A DNA stretch of 64,000 bases from Pseudomonas alkylphenolica (lineage in GTDB: Bacteria > Pseudomonadota > Gammaproteobacteria > Pseudomonadales > Pseudomonadaceae), in contig NZ_CP009048.1 of assembly GCF_000746525.1 (NCBI RefSeq), positions 3,971,501-4,035,500 of the forward strand, given 5' to 3'. Of this stretch, positions 38,330 to 47,827 are shown piece by piece. The notes below the pieces were generated by a model. The model was not told where the DNA came from, made no database searches, and was given only the letters and a program-made list of their open reading frames with translations. The position numbers and the translations under genes were made by a program. Each line of letters begins with the position of its first letter. Position 1 is the first letter of the stretch.

Positions 38330-38757
38330 CCATTTCCCCTCGTCGACCAAACGTCGCACCTCCCCGCCACCCCGCCTTGCACCCGCCTTGATCGGAACTA
38401 AGCTTGTTGCCACAGCGACCGCAACCCGGGGCCTGCTAATCCCGTTGGTCGGTCGTGGCTGTTGAAGAATGCGTGCAAAGGCAGATGGGATCGGCTCGAC
38501 CTCTTTGTACCCGCCTCTGGATAACAGAAAACGGTTACAACAAGCCTGACCGATTGGACAAGAAAAGATGAATAACGGTACACATATCAAGCAGATAATT
38601 GTGTACACTTTGTCCGCCAACAAGGCCCGAAACAGCGGTAGATCGGGCTTTGGCAAAGGTCGGCGCGAGAGCCATCGCGTTGCAATAACCACACGGTTTA
38701 TACATACTTGCGCCGATTTTTTAACCTACAAAAACACCCAAACCGTGGAACCTTAGA
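38330..38757. other. Control region of the second cco operon
   Basis: About 430 bp without a credible gene. It contains an interrupted dyad: TACACATATC (38579-38588) facing GATAATTGTGTA (38594-38605). A possible leader hairpin, GCCCGA/TCGGGC, lies at 38625-38648, and the stretch before ccoN (38690-38757) is AT-rich. I found no TTGAT-N4-ATCAA site; the closest (38388-38401) has two mismatches. This fits an oxidase operon that is not directly ANR-driven. Confidence 0.5.
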
Positions 38758-40200
38758 ATGAGCACAGCAATCAGTCCGACTGCTTATAACTATAAGGTCG
38801 TCCGCCAGTTCGCCATCATGACGGTGGTCTGGGGGATCCTTGGCATGGGGCTTGGAGTCTTCATCGCCTCGCAACTGGTATGGCCCCAGCTGAACCTGGA
38901 CCTGCCATGGACGAGCTTTGGACGGCTTCGCCCACTGCACACCAACCTGGTGATTTTCGCCTTCGGTGGCTGTGCACTGTTTGCCACTTCTTATTATGTC
39001 GTGCAGCGTACCTGCCAGACGCGACTGATTTCCGACAGCCTCGCGGCCTTCACCTTCTGGGGTTGGCAAGCGGTGATCGTCGGTGCGCTCATCACCCTGC
39101 CGCTGGGTTACACCACGACCAAGGAATACGCCGAGCTGGAATGGCCGATCGCCATTTTGCTGGCGATTGTCTGGGTCACCTACGGTGTGGTGTTCTTCGG
39201 CACCATCGTCAAGCGCAAGACCAAGCACATCTATGTGGGTAACTGGTTCTACGGTGCGTTCATCGTAGTGACCGCGATGCTGCACATCGTCAACCACGCT
39301 TCGCTGCCGGTCAGCCTGTTCAAGTCCTACTCGGCTTACTCGGGCGCCACCGACGCAATGATCCAGTGGTGGTACGGCCACAACGCCGTGGGCTTCTTCC
39401 TGACCACCGGCTTTCTCGGCATGATGTACTACTTCGTGCCGAAACAGGCCGAGCGTCCGATCTACTCCTATCGCCTGTCGATCGTGCACTTCTGGGCACT
39501 GATCACCCTGTACATCTGGGCCGGCCCGCACCACCTGCACTACACCGCCCTGCCGGACTGGGCGCAGTCGTTGGGCATGGCCATGTCGATCATTCTCCTG
39601 GCACCAAGCTGGGGCGGCATGATCAACGGCATGATGACGCTGTCGGGCGCCTGGCATAAGCTGCGCACCGACCCGATCCTGCGTTTCCTCGTGGTCTCCC
39701 TGGCGTTCTACGGCATGTCGACCTTCGAAGGTCCGATGATGGCGATCAAGACCGTCAACTCGCTGTCGCACTACACCGACTGGACCGTCGGCCACGTACA
39801 CGCCGGCGCTCTGGGCTGGGTTGCGATGATCTCGATCGGCGCCCTGTACCACATGATCCCGAAAGTCTACGGCCGCGAGCAGATGCACAGCATCGGCCTG
39901 ATCAACGCGCACTTCTGGCTGGCGACCATCGGTACCGTGCTGTACATCTCCTCGATGTGGGTCAACGGCATCACCCAGGGCCTGATGTGGCGTGCAATCA
40001 ACGACGACGGCACCCTCACCTACTCCTTCGTCGAAGCCCTGCAGGCCAGCCACCCAGGCTTTATCGTCCGTGCCCTGGGCGGTGCGTTCTTCGCCTCCGG
40101 CATGCTGCTGATGGCGTACAACGTCTACCGTACCGTACGCGCCTCGAAGCCGGCCGAAGCTGAAGCTGCGGCTCAGATCGCTGTAGTTGGAGCTCACTGA
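38758..40200 (+). CDS. ccoN: cbb3 cytochrome oxidase catalytic subunit CcoN, second operon
   Basis: 480 residues with the same haem and copper ligand motifs as the first copy ([50 protein letters not shown]). Differences cluster in the first ~200 residues and at the extreme C-terminus, while the central and 3' parts are almost the same DNA as the first ccoN. It heads a second complete ccoNOQP set adjacent to ccoGHIS, the position of the more constitutive cbb3-1 of P. aeruginosa. Its stop overlaps the ccoO ATG by one base. Confidence 0.95.
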   Translation: MSTAISPTAYNYKVVRQFAIMTVVWGILGMGLGVFIASQLVWPQLNLDLPWTSFGRLRPLHTNLVIFAFGGCALFATSYYVVQRTCQTRLISDSLAAFTFWGWQAVIVGALITLPLGYTTTKEYAELEWPIAILLAIVWVTYGVVFFGTIVKRKTKHIYVGNWFYGAFIVVTAMLHIVNHASLPVSLFKSYSAYSGATDAMIQWWYGHNAVGFFLTTGFLGMMYYFVPKQAERPIYSYRLSIVHFWALITLYIWAGPHHLHYTALPDWAQSLGMAMSIILLAPSWGGMINGMMTLSGAWHKLRTDPILRFLVVSLAFYGMSTFEGPMMAIKTVNSLSHYTDWTVGHVHAGALGWVAMISIGALYHMIPKVYGREQMHSIGLINAHFWLATIGTVLYISSMWVNGITQGLMWRAINDDGTLTYSFVEALQASHPGFIVRALGGAFFASGMLLMAYNVYRTVRASKPAEAEAAAQIAVVGAH

Positions 40201-40808
40201 TGAAGCACGAAACACTCGAGAAGAATATCGGCCTGCTGGCCTTCTTCATGGTCATCGCCGTGAGTGTCGGTGGCCTGACCCAGATCGTCCCGCTGTTCTT
40301 CCAGGACGTCACCAACAAGCCGGTCGAGGGCATGAAGCCACGCACCGCGCTGGAACTGGAAGGCCGTGACATCTACATCCGCGAAGGCTGCGTGCAGTGC
40401 CACTCGCAGATGATCCGTCCGTTCCGTGCCGAAACCGAGCGCTACGGCCACTACTCGGTCGCCGGTGAAAGCGTCTGGGACCACCCGTTCCTGTGGGGTT
40501 CCAAGCGTACCGGTCCGGACCTGGCCCGTGTCGGCGGCCGTTACTCCGATGACTGGCACCGTGCGCACCTGTACAACCCGCGCAACGTCGTGCCCGAGTC
40601 GAAAATGCCGGCCTACCCATGGCTGGTAGAGAACAAGCTCGATGGCAAGGACACCGTCAAGAAAATGGAAGTCCTGCGCACCCTCGGCACACCGTACACC
40701 GATGAAGACATCGCCGGTGCCCGCGACGCGGTCAAGGGCAAGACTGAAATGGACGCTCTGGTGGCCTACCTGCAAGGCCTGGGCACCATCATCAAAAGCA
40801 AACGGTGA
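40200..40808 (+). CDS. ccoO: cbb3 oxidase monohaem cytochrome c subunit CcoO, second operon
   Basis: 202 residues with an N-terminal anchor ([20 protein letters not shown]) and the haem c site CVQCHSQMI. Residues about 30-150 are almost unchanged from the first CcoO. The C-terminal part ([20 protein letters not shown]) differs. Its ATG overlaps the ccoN TGA (TGATG), so it is translationally coupled. Role as for the first copy: electron transfer from CcoP to CcoN. Confidence 0.95.
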   Translation: MKHETLEKNIGLLAFFMVIAVSVGGLTQIVPLFFQDVTNKPVEGMKPRTALELEGRDIYIREGCVQCHSQMIRPFRAETERYGHYSVAGESVWDHPFLWGSKRTGPDLARVGGRYSDDWHRAHLYNPRNVVPESKMPAYPWLVENKLDGKDTVKKMEVLRTLGTPYTDEDIAGARDAVKGKTEMDALVAYLQGLGTIIKSKR

Positions 40809-40813
40809 CATTG

Positions 40814-41011
40814 ATGGATATCGGGATGATTCGTGGCCTGGGCACCGTCGTGGTGATGGTGGCCTTTATTGGCCTGGCGTTGTGGGTGTTCAGTTCTCGG
40901 CGCAAGTCTGAGTTCGACGAAGCGACCATGCTGCCCTTCGCAGATGATCCCGAAGCCAGCAAGCACGTCGAGCAAGCGCAAGCGAAAGCGTCTAGGAGTA
41001 ACAACGAATGA
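40814..41011 (+). CDS. ccoQ: cbb3 oxidase small subunit CcoQ, second operon
   Basis: 65 residues from the ATG at 40814, which has GGTGA at a good distance; an in-frame GTG at 40805 overlaps the ccoO stop but is less likely. The ATG choice gives the same length as the first CcoQ. One membrane helix ([17 protein letters not shown]). Its stop overlaps the ccoP start by 4 bp. Confidence 0.92.
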   Translation: MDIGMIRGLGTVVVMVAFIGLALWVFSSRRKSEFDEATMLPFADDPEASKHVEQAQAKASRSNNE

Positions 41012-41988
41012 CTACCTTCTGGAGTCTGTACGTCACCGTTTTGAGTCTGGGCACGATCTTCGCCCTGACCTGGCTGCTGCTGTCCACCCGCAAGGGCCAG
41101 CGCAGCGAAACCACTGAAGAAACCGTGGGCCACGCCTACGACGGCATCGAGGAATATGACAACCCGTTGCCGAAATGGTGGTTCATGCTGTTCGTCGGTA
41201 CCATCGTTTTCGCCCTGGGTTACCTGGTGCTGTACCCGGGCCTGGGTAACTGGAAAGGCATTTTGCCGGGTTACCAGTACGTGGATAACGAGAAAAAGAC
41301 CGAGTTCGCCAACGGCCAGCCTGGCTGGACCGGCGTACACGAGTGGGAAAAGGAAATGGCCCGCGCTGACGCCAAATTTGGGCCGATCTTCGCCAAATTT
41401 GCAGCCATGCCCATTGAAGAAGTGGCCAAGGATCCGCAAGCGCTGAAAATGGGTGGCCGCCTGTTCGCCTCCAACTGCTCGGTGTGCCACGGTTCCGACG
41501 CCAAGGGTTCCTACGGCTTCCCTAACCTCACCGACAACGACTGGCGCTGGGGCGGTGATCCGGCAACCATCAAGGCCACCATCATGGGCGGTCGTCACGG
41601 CGTGATGCCGGCCTGGGCCGAAGTCATTGGTGAGCAGGGCGTTGCCGACGTTGCCGGGTACGTGCTGACCAACCTTGATGGCCGCAAGCTGCCAGAAGGG
41701 GCGAAAGCCGACATCGCCAACGGCCAGAAGCTCTTCGCCGCCAACTGCGTGGCCTGCCACGGTCCTGAAGGCAAAGGCACCCCGGCCATGGGCGCGCCGA
41801 ACCTGACGCACCCACAGGCATTCATCTACGGTTCGAGCTTCGCGCAACTGCAGCAGACCATCCGTTATGGCCGTCAGGGCCAGATGCCTGCCCAGGAAGC
41901 GATCCAGGGTAACGACAAGGTCCACCTGCTGGCCGCCTATGTCTACAGCCTGTCGCATCAAGGCGAAAAGGCGGCTGAGGCGAAGTAA
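41008..41988 (+). CDS. ccoP: cbb3 oxidase dihaem cytochrome c subunit CcoP, second operon
   Basis: 326 residues with two membrane helices and haem c sites [11 protein letters not shown] and [11 protein letters not shown]. After LPGYQ it carries an extra segment ([16 protein letters not shown]) not present in the first CcoP, at the start of the periplasmic domain. The last ~65 codons are almost the same DNA as in the first copy. A strong intrinsic terminator follows 19 bp after the stop, so ccoGH have a separate promoter. Confidence 0.95.
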   Translation: MTTFWSLYVTVLSLGTIFALTWLLLSTRKGQRSETTEETVGHAYDGIEEYDNPLPKWWFMLFVGTIVFALGYLVLYPGLGNWKGILPGYQYVDNEKKTEFANGQPGWTGVHEWEKEMARADAKFGPIFAKFAAMPIEEVAKDPQALKMGGRLFASNCSVCHGSDAKGSYGFPNLTDNDWRWGGDPATIKATIMGGRHGVMPAWAEVIGEQGVADVAGYVLTNLDGRKLPEGAKADIANGQKLFAANCVACHGPEGKGTPAMGAPNLTHPQAFIYGSSFAQLQQTIRYGRQGQMPAQEAIQGNDKVHLLAAYVYSLSHQGEKAAEAK

Positions 41989-42007
41989 TTCGCACAGCTA
42001 CCAAAAG

Positions 42008-42039
42008 GCCCCGTCAGTGCAGACTGGCGGGGCTTTTTT
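42008..42039 (+). terminator. Rho-independent terminator after the second cco operon
   Basis: GCCCCGTCAGT (42008-42018) pairs with ACTGGCGGGGC (42023-42033), an 11-bp stem with one G-T pair and a GCAG loop, followed by six T. Confidence 0.9.
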
Positions 42040-42048
42040 ATGCACCCG

Positions 42049-42118
42049 GTAGGAGCGGGCTTGCCCCGCGATTGCAAGCTGTCAGCCACATCGCATCGCG
42101 GGGCAAGCCCGCTCCCAC
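42049..42118. repeat. REP-like inverted repeat pair, copy 5 (reverse arrangement)
   Basis: Here the order of arms is inverted: the GTAGGAGCGGGC... unit comes first (42049-42072) and the ATCGCGGGG... unit second (42095-42118). It follows the cco terminator directly. Confidence 0.82.
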
Positions 42119-42317
42119 CGGGTTAAGGCAGTTCGTATGACCCAGATCAATTGACACGCCCACTACACTAATCACCAGGCAAACCCAACGCGACTAAAGG
42201 TCGCAGCCATGCCCCATGCTGCCACTACAGGCGTATTATCCGACCTGGAGCAGCATAAACTTCTGACTGCGGTCGGCACGCACTGATCGCGGCGTTATTC
42301 CACTGCCGTGGGACTCA
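42119..42317. other. Leader region of ccoG with a possible 25-codon ORF
   Basis: 199 bp. A TTGACA at 42151-42156 may be a -35 element but has no clear -10. A GCGAC-TAAAG-GTCGC hairpin is followed by a short frame (42209-42286, starting MPHAATTGVL) with AAAGG before its ATG. Whether it is translated is unknown. No ANR box is present. Confidence 0.35.
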
Positions 42318-43736
42318 ATGATGAGCAAGCAGATTCCAGTACATGATGTCACCCCGCCTGCCAATAAAGACAAAGACAGCGTCGATCTCTACGCCTCTCG
42401 GGAAAAAATCTACACCCGGGCCTTCACCGGCTTGTTCCGCAATTTGCGCATGGCCGGCGGCGCCGTCCTGTTCCTGCTGTATTTCGGCACGGTGTGGCTG
42501 AACTGGGGCGAGCACCAGGCGGTCTGGTGGAACCTGCCCGAGCGCAAGTTCTATATCTTCGGCGCCACCATCTGGCCGCAGGATTTCATCCTGCTGTCCG
42601 GCCTGTTGATCGTTGCCGCCTTCGGCCTGTTCTTCATCACCGTATTCGCCGGCCGGGTGTGGTGCGGCTACACCTGTCCGCAGAGCGTCTGGACCTGGAT
42701 CTTCATGTGGTGCGAAAAGGTCACGGAAGGTGACCGCAACCAGCGCATGAAGCTGGACAAGGCGCCCATGAGCGGCAACAAGTTCCTGCGCAAACTGGCC
42801 AAGCACAGCCTGTGGCTGCTGATCGGCTTTGTCACCGGCATGACCTTCGTCGGCTACTTCTCGCCGATCCGCGAGCTGGTGGTGGAGTTCTTCACCGGCC
42901 AGGCCGATGGCTGGGCGTATTTCTGGGTCGGTTTCTTCACCCTGGCCACCTACGGTAATGCCGGCTGGCTGCGCGAGCAGGTGTGCGTGTACATGTGCCC
43001 CTATGCGCGTTTCCAGAGCGTGATGTTCGACAAGGACACACTGATCGTCTCCTACGATCCACGTCGCGGCGAAACCCGTGGCCCGCGCAAGAAAGACCTC
43101 GATTACAAAGCCAAAGGTCTGGGTGACTGCATCGACTGCACCATGTGCGTCCAGGTCTGCCCGACCGGCATCGACATTCGCGATGGCCTGCAGATCGAGT
43201 GCATCGGCTGCGCCGCCTGCATCGACGCCTGCGACACCATCATGGACAAGATGAACTACCCCAAAGGCCTGATCAGCTACACCACCGAGCACAACCTCTC
43301 CGGGCAGAAAACCCACATGTTGCGCCCGCGCCTGATCGGTTATGCGGTGGTCTTGCTGGCCATGATCGCCCTGCTCGCCAGCGCCTTCGTGCTGCGCCCG
43401 CTGGTCGGCTTCGACGTCAGCAAGGACCGCGTCCTGTACCGCGAAAACGCCCAGGGCCGGATCGAAAACGTCTACAGCCTGAAGGTCATGAACAAAGACC
43501 AGCACGACCACGTCTACGTGCTCGAAGCCGCTGGCCTGCCAGACCTCAAGCTTGAAGGCGCCGGGGAAATTCGTGTCGCCGCCGGTGACATCGTCAGCCT
43601 GCCGGTACAATTGTCGATGGCCCCGGAGAAACTGCCATCGAGCACCAACGAAGTCACCTTCATCCTCAAGGACGCTGACGACAGCGCCACCCAGGTTGAA
43701 GCCAAGAGCCGCTTCATCGGCCCGCAAATTCGATAA
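42318..43736 (+). CDS. ccoG: cbb3 oxidase assembly protein CcoG (polyferredoxin, copper reduction)
   Basis: 472 residues (a second ATG directly follows the first). Five or so membrane helices, including GRVWCGYTCPQSVWTWIFMW and CVYMCPYARFQ with extra Cys. Two [4Fe-4S] sites follow: CIDCTMCVQVCP and CIGCAACIDACD. A periplasmic Ig-like C-terminal domain completes it. CcoG family proteins (RdxA/FixG) reduce Cu2+ to Cu+ for insertion into CcoN. It begins ccoG-ccoH, with ccoI-ccoS following after a REP element. Confidence 0.94.
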   Translation: MMSKQIPVHDVTPPANKDKDSVDLYASREKIYTRAFTGLFRNLRMAGGAVLFLLYFGTVWLNWGEHQAVWWNLPERKFYIFGATIWPQDFILLSGLLIVAAFGLFFITVFAGRVWCGYTCPQSVWTWIFMWCEKVTEGDRNQRMKLDKAPMSGNKFLRKLAKHSLWLLIGFVTGMTFVGYFSPIRELVVEFFTGQADGWAYFWVGFFTLATYGNAGWLREQVCVYMCPYARFQSVMFDKDTLIVSYDPRRGETRGPRKKDLDYKAKGLGDCIDCTMCVQVCPTGIDIRDGLQIECIGCAACIDACDTIMDKMNYPKGLISYTTEHNLSGQKTHMLRPRLIGYAVVLLAMIALLASAFVLRPLVGFDVSKDRVLYRENAQGRIENVYSLKVMNKDQHDHVYVLEAAGLPDLKLEGAGEIRVAAGDIVSLPVQLSMAPEKLPSSTNEVTFILKDADDSATQVEAKSRFIGPQIR

Positions 43737-43748
43737 GAGACTGAGTCT

Positions 43749-44288
43749 ATGCCTTCTGCAACAGCCGCCAGCCCCTGGTACAAGCACCTTTGGCCATGGA
43801 TCATCATCGGGGTGCTGGCCACCTCGGTGACCCTGAGCCTGACCATGGTCTACATCGCGGTCAACAACCCGGACAACCTGGTCAACGACAACTACTACGA
43901 GGCCGGCAAAGGCATCAACCGCTCGCTGGACCGTGAACTGCTGGGCCAGACCCTGAACCTCAAGGCCAGTGTGCACCTGGACGAGCTGACCGGTGAAGTC
44001 GAACTGCGCCTGAGCGGTAACAGCCAGCCGAAAACCCTGGAACTCAACCTGATCTCGCCGACCCAGCCGGAGAAAGACCGCAAGATCATCCTGACCCAGA
44101 GCGCCAGCGAAGCCGGACGCTACGTCGGCCAGCTCAGCGACAAAATCGAAGGCCGTCGCTTCGTCGAGCTGCTCGGCAGCCAGGACGAGCATGTCTGGCG
44201 TCTGTTTGAAGAAGAACAGGTTGGCCATGATGTAACCCTGCAGCTGGGCGACGAAGCGCTGCAAGGGGCTGAACACCTCGAAAAATGA
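43749..44288 (+). CDS. ccoH: cbb3 oxidase assembly protein CcoH (FixH)
   Basis: 179 residues. One N-terminal membrane helix (WPWIIIGVLATSVTLSLTMVYIAV) and the FixH family segment NLVNDNYYEAGKGINRSLDRE, followed by a periplasmic beta domain. CcoH is a late assembly factor that associates with the cbb3 complex. It lies 12 bp after ccoG and is separated from ccoI by a REP-like hairpin. Confidence 0.93.
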   Translation: MPSATAASPWYKHLWPWIIIGVLATSVTLSLTMVYIAVNNPDNLVNDNYYEAGKGINRSLDRELLGQTLNLKASVHLDELTGEVELRLSGNSQPKTLELNLISPTQPEKDRKIILTQSASEAGRYVGQLSDKIEGRRFVELLGSQDEHVWRLFEEEQVGHDVTLQLGDEALQGAEHLEK

Positions 44289-44298
44289 GTCGGCCTTG

Positions 44299-44357
44299 AT
44301 CGCGGGGCAAGCCCGCTCCCACCGAGACACACTGTGGGAGCGGGCTTGCCCCGCGAT
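44299..44357. repeat. REP-like inverted repeat pair, copy 6
   Basis: Perfect standard units at 44299-44322 and, inverted, 44334-44357, with an 11-bp loop. Unlike most copies it lies between two same-direction genes of one assembly cluster (ccoH and ccoI), where it could lower read-through or stabilise the ccoGH part of the mRNA. Confidence 0.87.
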
Positions 44358-44389
44358 CAGGTTCACCCCGGACCTTGCGATAGATTGCC

Positions 44390-46843
44390 ATGACCAGCCC
44401 CACGCCTTGCTACCACTGCGCCCTGCCCGTTCCGGCCGGCAGCCACTTCACCGCCGTGGTACTCGGCCAGGACCGGCTGTTTTGCTGCCCGGGTTGCCAG
44501 GCCGTGGCCGAAGCCATTGTCGCTGGCAACCTGGAAAGCTATTACCAGCACCGCAGCGAAGCCAGCGCCAACCCCGATGCCCTGCCCCAGCAACTGGTCG
44601 ACGAACTGGCCCTGTACGACCGAGCCGATGTGCAAAAACCTTTCGTCCGCCACAGCGGTGAGCTGGCCGAAACCACCCTGCTGATCGAAGGCATCAGTTG
44701 CGCCGCGTGCGGCTGGCTGATCGAAAAACACCTGCGTAACCTGCCTGGCGTTGCCGAGGCGCGGCTGAACCTGTCCAACCACCGACTGCACGTCAACTGG
44801 GCCGACAGTCAGTTACCGCTGTCCAGGCTGCTGGCCGAACTGCGCCATATCGGTTACGCGGCGCACCCCTACCAAGCCGACCGCGCCGCTGAACAGCTGG
44901 CCAATGAAAACCGCACCGCCCTGCGCCAACTGGGGGTCGCCGGCCTGCTGTGGTTCCAGGCGATGATGGCGACCATGGCCACCTGGCCGGAATTCAACAT
45001 CGACCTGAGCCCGGAGCTGCACACCATCCTGCGCTGGGTCGCGCTGTTCCTGACCACCCCGATCGTCTTCTACAGCTGCGCGCCGTTCTTCCGTGGCGCC
45101 GCCCGCGACCTGCGTACCCGGCACCTGACCATGGACGTTTCGGTGTCGCTGGCCATCGGCCTGGCCTATGGCGCCGGGATCTGGACCGCGATCACCGGCA
45201 GTGGCGAGCTGTATTTCGATGCCGTGGGCATGTTCGCCCTGTTCCTGCTCGCAGGCCGCTACCTGGAACGCCGTGCCCGTGAGCGCACTGCCGCCGCCAC
45301 TGCACAGCTGGTCAACCTGCTGCCGGCTTCCTGCCTGCGCCTGGGCGCTGCGGGCCAAAGCGAGCGGATCCTGCTCAGTGAGCTGCAACTGGGTGATTGC
45401 GTCCTGATTCAACCCGGCCATGTCGTGCCTGCCGACGGGCGTATCGTCAGCGGCCAGTCGAGTGTCGACGAGTCGCTGCTGACCGGCGAATACCTGCCCC
45501 AGCCGCGCCGCGCGGGCGACGCGGTAACCGCCGGGACCTTGAACGTGGAAAGCGCGCTGACCGTCGAAGTCCAGGCCCTGGGCCAGGATACGCGCCTGTC
45601 GGCCATCGTCCGCCTGCTGGAGCGGGCCCAGTCGGAAAAACCGCGGCTGGCGGAAATCGCCGACCGCGCCTCGCAGTGGTTCCTGCTGTTCTCCCTGGTC
45701 GCCGCTGCGGCCATCGGCCTGCTCTGGTGGCAGCTGGACCCGTCACGGGCGTTCTGGATTGTCCTGGCGATGCTGGTCGCCACCTGCCCTTGCGCCCTGT
45801 CGCTGGCCACGCCAACCGCGCTGACCGCCGCCACCGGCACCCTGCACAAACTCGGCCTGCTGCTGACCCGCGGCCATGTGCTCGAAGGCCTGAACCAGAT
45901 CGACACAGTGATCTTCGACAAGACCGGCACCCTCACCGAAGGCCGCCTGACCTTGCGCGCCATTCGCCCGCTGGCCGCCGCCGACGCCGATCAGTGCCTG
46001 ATGCTTGCCGCCGCCCTGGAAAACCGCTCCGAACACCCGATTGCCCGTGCCTTCGGGCGCGCCAGCGTTGCTGCCGACGAGGTACACGCCGAGCCTGGCC
46101 TCGGGCTTGAAGGCGTGGTGCAAGGGCAACGCCTGCGCATCGGCGAAGCAGGTTTCGTGTGCGCCTTGAGCAACACTGCTACCCCCGAGATGCCCGCAGA
46201 GCCGGGTCAATGGCTGTTGCTCGGCGACACCCAGGGCGCCCTTGCCTGGCTGGTGCTCGACGACCGCCTGCGCAATGACGCCGCCGACTTGCTCGCGGCC
46301 TGTCGCGCCCGCGGCTGGCAGACCTTGCTGCTGTCCGGCGACAGCTCACCGATGGTGCAGAGCGTGGCCGCCGAGCTGCAGATTGACCAGGCCATCGGCG
46401 GCTTGCGCCCGGATGACAAACTGGAAAAACTCAAAGCCCTGCAGCTGCAGGGCCGCAAGGTGCTGATGCTCGGCGACGGAGTCAACGACGTACCGGTGCT
46501 GGCCGCCGCCGACATCAGCATCGCCATGGGCTCGGCCACTGACCTGGCCAAGACCAGCGCCGACGCAGTACTGCTGTCCAATCGCCTCGACGCGCTGGTG
46601 CAGGCCTTCAGCCTGGCCCGGCGCACTCGCCGGATCATTATCGAGAACCTGCTCTGGGCAGCGCTGTATAATGGCCTGATGCTGCCCTTTGCCGCCCTGG
46701 GCTGGATCACACCGGTGTGGGCGGCCATTGGCATGTCCGTCAGTTCGCTGATCGTGGTGCTCAACGCCCTGCGCCTGACCCGCATCAGCGGTCCGGCCAA
46801 CGGCGCCACAGCGACCCGCGACTCACACCCGGCCACGGCCTGA
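44390..46843 (+). CDS. ccoI: Copper-transporting P1B-type ATPase CcoI (cbb3 assembly)
   Basis: 817 residues. The N-terminus has a Cys-rich zinc-ribbon-like segment (CYHCALPVP and FCCPGCQAV), then a heavy-metal-associated domain with C104-A-A-C107. The membrane transport motif is C466-P-C468 in ATCPCALSLATP. The phosphorylation site is D510-KTGTLTEG, with SEHPIARA and GDGVNDVPVL in the nucleotide and hinge regions. This is the CcoI/CopA2/FixI layout, exporting Cu+ for oxidase assembly rather than bulk detoxification. ccoS begins 12 bp after it. Confidence 0.94.
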   Translation: MTSPTPCYHCALPVPAGSHFTAVVLGQDRLFCCPGCQAVAEAIVAGNLESYYQHRSEASANPDALPQQLVDELALYDRADVQKPFVRHSGELAETTLLIEGISCAACGWLIEKHLRNLPGVAEARLNLSNHRLHVNWADSQLPLSRLLAELRHIGYAAHPYQADRAAEQLANENRTALRQLGVAGLLWFQAMMATMATWPEFNIDLSPELHTILRWVALFLTTPIVFYSCAPFFRGAARDLRTRHLTMDVSVSLAIGLAYGAGIWTAITGSGELYFDAVGMFALFLLAGRYLERRARERTAAATAQLVNLLPASCLRLGAAGQSERILLSELQLGDCVLIQPGHVVPADGRIVSGQSSVDESLLTGEYLPQPRRAGDAVTAGTLNVESALTVEVQALGQDTRLSAIVRLLERAQSEKPRLAEIADRASQWFLLFSLVAAAAIGLLWWQLDPSRAFWIVLAMLVATCPCALSLATPTALTAATGTLHKLGLLLTRGHVLEGLNQIDTVIFDKTGTLTEGRLTLRAIRPLAAADADQCLMLAAALENRSEHPIARAFGRASVAADEVHAEPGLGLEGVVQGQRLRIGEAGFVCALSNTATPEMPAEPGQWLLLGDTQGALAWLVLDDRLRNDAADLLAACRARGWQTLLLSGDSSPMVQSVAAELQIDQAIGGLRPDDKLEKLKALQLQGRKVLMLGDGVNDVPVLAAADISIAMGSATDLAKTSADAVLLSNRLDALVQAFSLARRTRRIIIENLLWAALYNGLMLPFAALGWITPVWAAIGMSVSSLIVVLNALRLTRISGPANGATATRDSHPATA

Positions 46844-46855
46844 CCAGGAGCTTCC

Positions 46856-47068
46856 ATGCCCGCGCTATACATCATGATTCCGGCCGCGCTGCTGATCGTC
46901 GCCATCGCTATCTACATCTTCTTCTGGGCGGTGGACAGCGGTCAGTACGACGACCTCGACAGCCCGGCCCACAGCATTCTGTTCGACGATCAGGACCCAC
47001 AGCACACCGCCGCGATGGACGAAGCCGACGGCAAGAAACCCGACGACGGCGCCCCACCCCGTGCTTGA
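46856..47068 (+). CDS. ccoS: cbb3 oxidase assembly protein CcoS
   Basis: 70 residues. One membrane helix (MIPAALLIVAIAIYIFFWAV) followed by the family's Asp-rich motif DSGQYDDLDSPAHSIL FDD. CcoS is needed to insert cofactors into CcoN. It has a CAGGAG ribosome site and overlaps the next gene by 8 bp. Confidence 0.93.
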   Translation: MPALYIMIPAALLIVAIAIYIFFWAVDSGQYDDLDSPAHSILFDDQDPQHTAAMDEADGKKPDDGAPPRA

Positions 47069-47744
47069 GCTGCTACCCCTGCTCAGCTCGGCGCTGATCC
47101 TCGGCCTGCTGGGCGGCGGCCATTGCCTGGGCATGTGCGGCGGGCTGATGGGTGCCCTGACCCTGGCCATCCCCAAGGAACAGCGCAGCCGGCGCTTTCG
47201 CCTGCTGCTGGCCTACAACCTGGGCCGCATCTTCAGCTACGCCCTGGCCGGCCTGCTGCTGGGCCTGGCCGGCTGGGCCGTGGCCAACAGCCCGGTGGCC
47301 TTGGGCATGCGCGTGGCCGCAGCGTTGCTGTTGATCAGCATGGGCCTGTACCTGGCCGGCTGGTGGAGCGGCCTGACTCGCATCGAAGGCCTCGGACGCG
47401 GCCTGTGGCGCCACATACAGCCCGTGGCCAACCGCCTGCTACCGGTTTCCAGCCTGCCCCGCGCCCTGCTACTGGGCGCCCTGTGGGGCTGGCTGCCATG
47501 CGGCCTGGTCTACAGCACCCTGTTGTGGGCTGCGAGCCAGGGCAACGCTGCTGACAGCGCCCTGCTGATGCTGGCCTTCGGCCTCGGCACCTGGCCAGTG
47601 CTGCTGGCCACCGGGCTTGCCGCCGAACGCACCAGCGCCCTGCTACGCAAACGCGGGGTACGGGTCGCCGGCGGCATACTGGTGATCCTGTTCGGCCTGT
47701 GGACCCTGCCGGGGCCGCACCAGCACTGGCTGATGGGCCACTGA
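47061..47744 (+). CDS. DsbD_2/UreH-like membrane protein of the cco assembly cluster
   Basis: 227 residues from a GTG at 47061, overlapping ccoS. Six predicted membrane helices. The family motif GGGHCLGMCGGLMGAL at the first helix, with two Cys and a His, suggests metal or redox chemistry, and a second Cys appears in LWGWLPCGLVYSTLLW. Proteins of this type are often listed as sulfite exporter TauE/SafE-like or DsbD_2. Its fixed place between ccoS and hemN suggests a part in copper or thiol supply for cbb3 assembly, which is inference. Confidence 0.82.
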   Translation: MLELLPLLSSALILGLLGGGHCLGMCGGLMGALTLAIPKEQRSRRFRLLLAYNLGRIFSYALAGLLLGLAGWAVANSPVALGMRVAAALLLISMGLYLAGWWSGLTRIEGLGRGLWRHIQPVANRLLPVSSLPRALLLGALWGWLPCGLVYSTLLWAASQGNAADSALLMLAFGLGTWPVLLATGLAAERTSALLRKRGVRVAGGILVILFGLWTLPGPHQHWLMGH

Positions 47745-47751
47745 AGCGCCG

Positions 47752-47765
47752 TTGATACAAATCAA
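47752..47765 (+). promoter_or_regulatory. ANR box of hemN
   Basis: TTGAT-ACAA-ATCAA, a perfect ANR/FNR site. A -10 candidate TAGACT (47788-47793) lies about 30 bp downstream of the centre, a class II layout. hemN starts at 47828. Confidence 0.88.
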
Positions 47766-47827
47766 GACGGGCTGTTTGCCACCCCCCTAGACTTCGGGCA
47801 CTGCTGCTCATTCTGGGGATTGCCCAC

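Noticed and set aside
38388..38401. TTGAT-CGGA-ACTAA as an ANR box for the second cco operon
   Set aside because: Two mismatches in the second half-site and 370 bp from the ATG; too weak to claim.
38297..38756. Small frames on either strand between the two cco operons (131 codons minus, 62 codons plus)
   Set aside because: Neither has a convincing ribosome site or domain, and they cover the hairpin and promoter sequences of the region.
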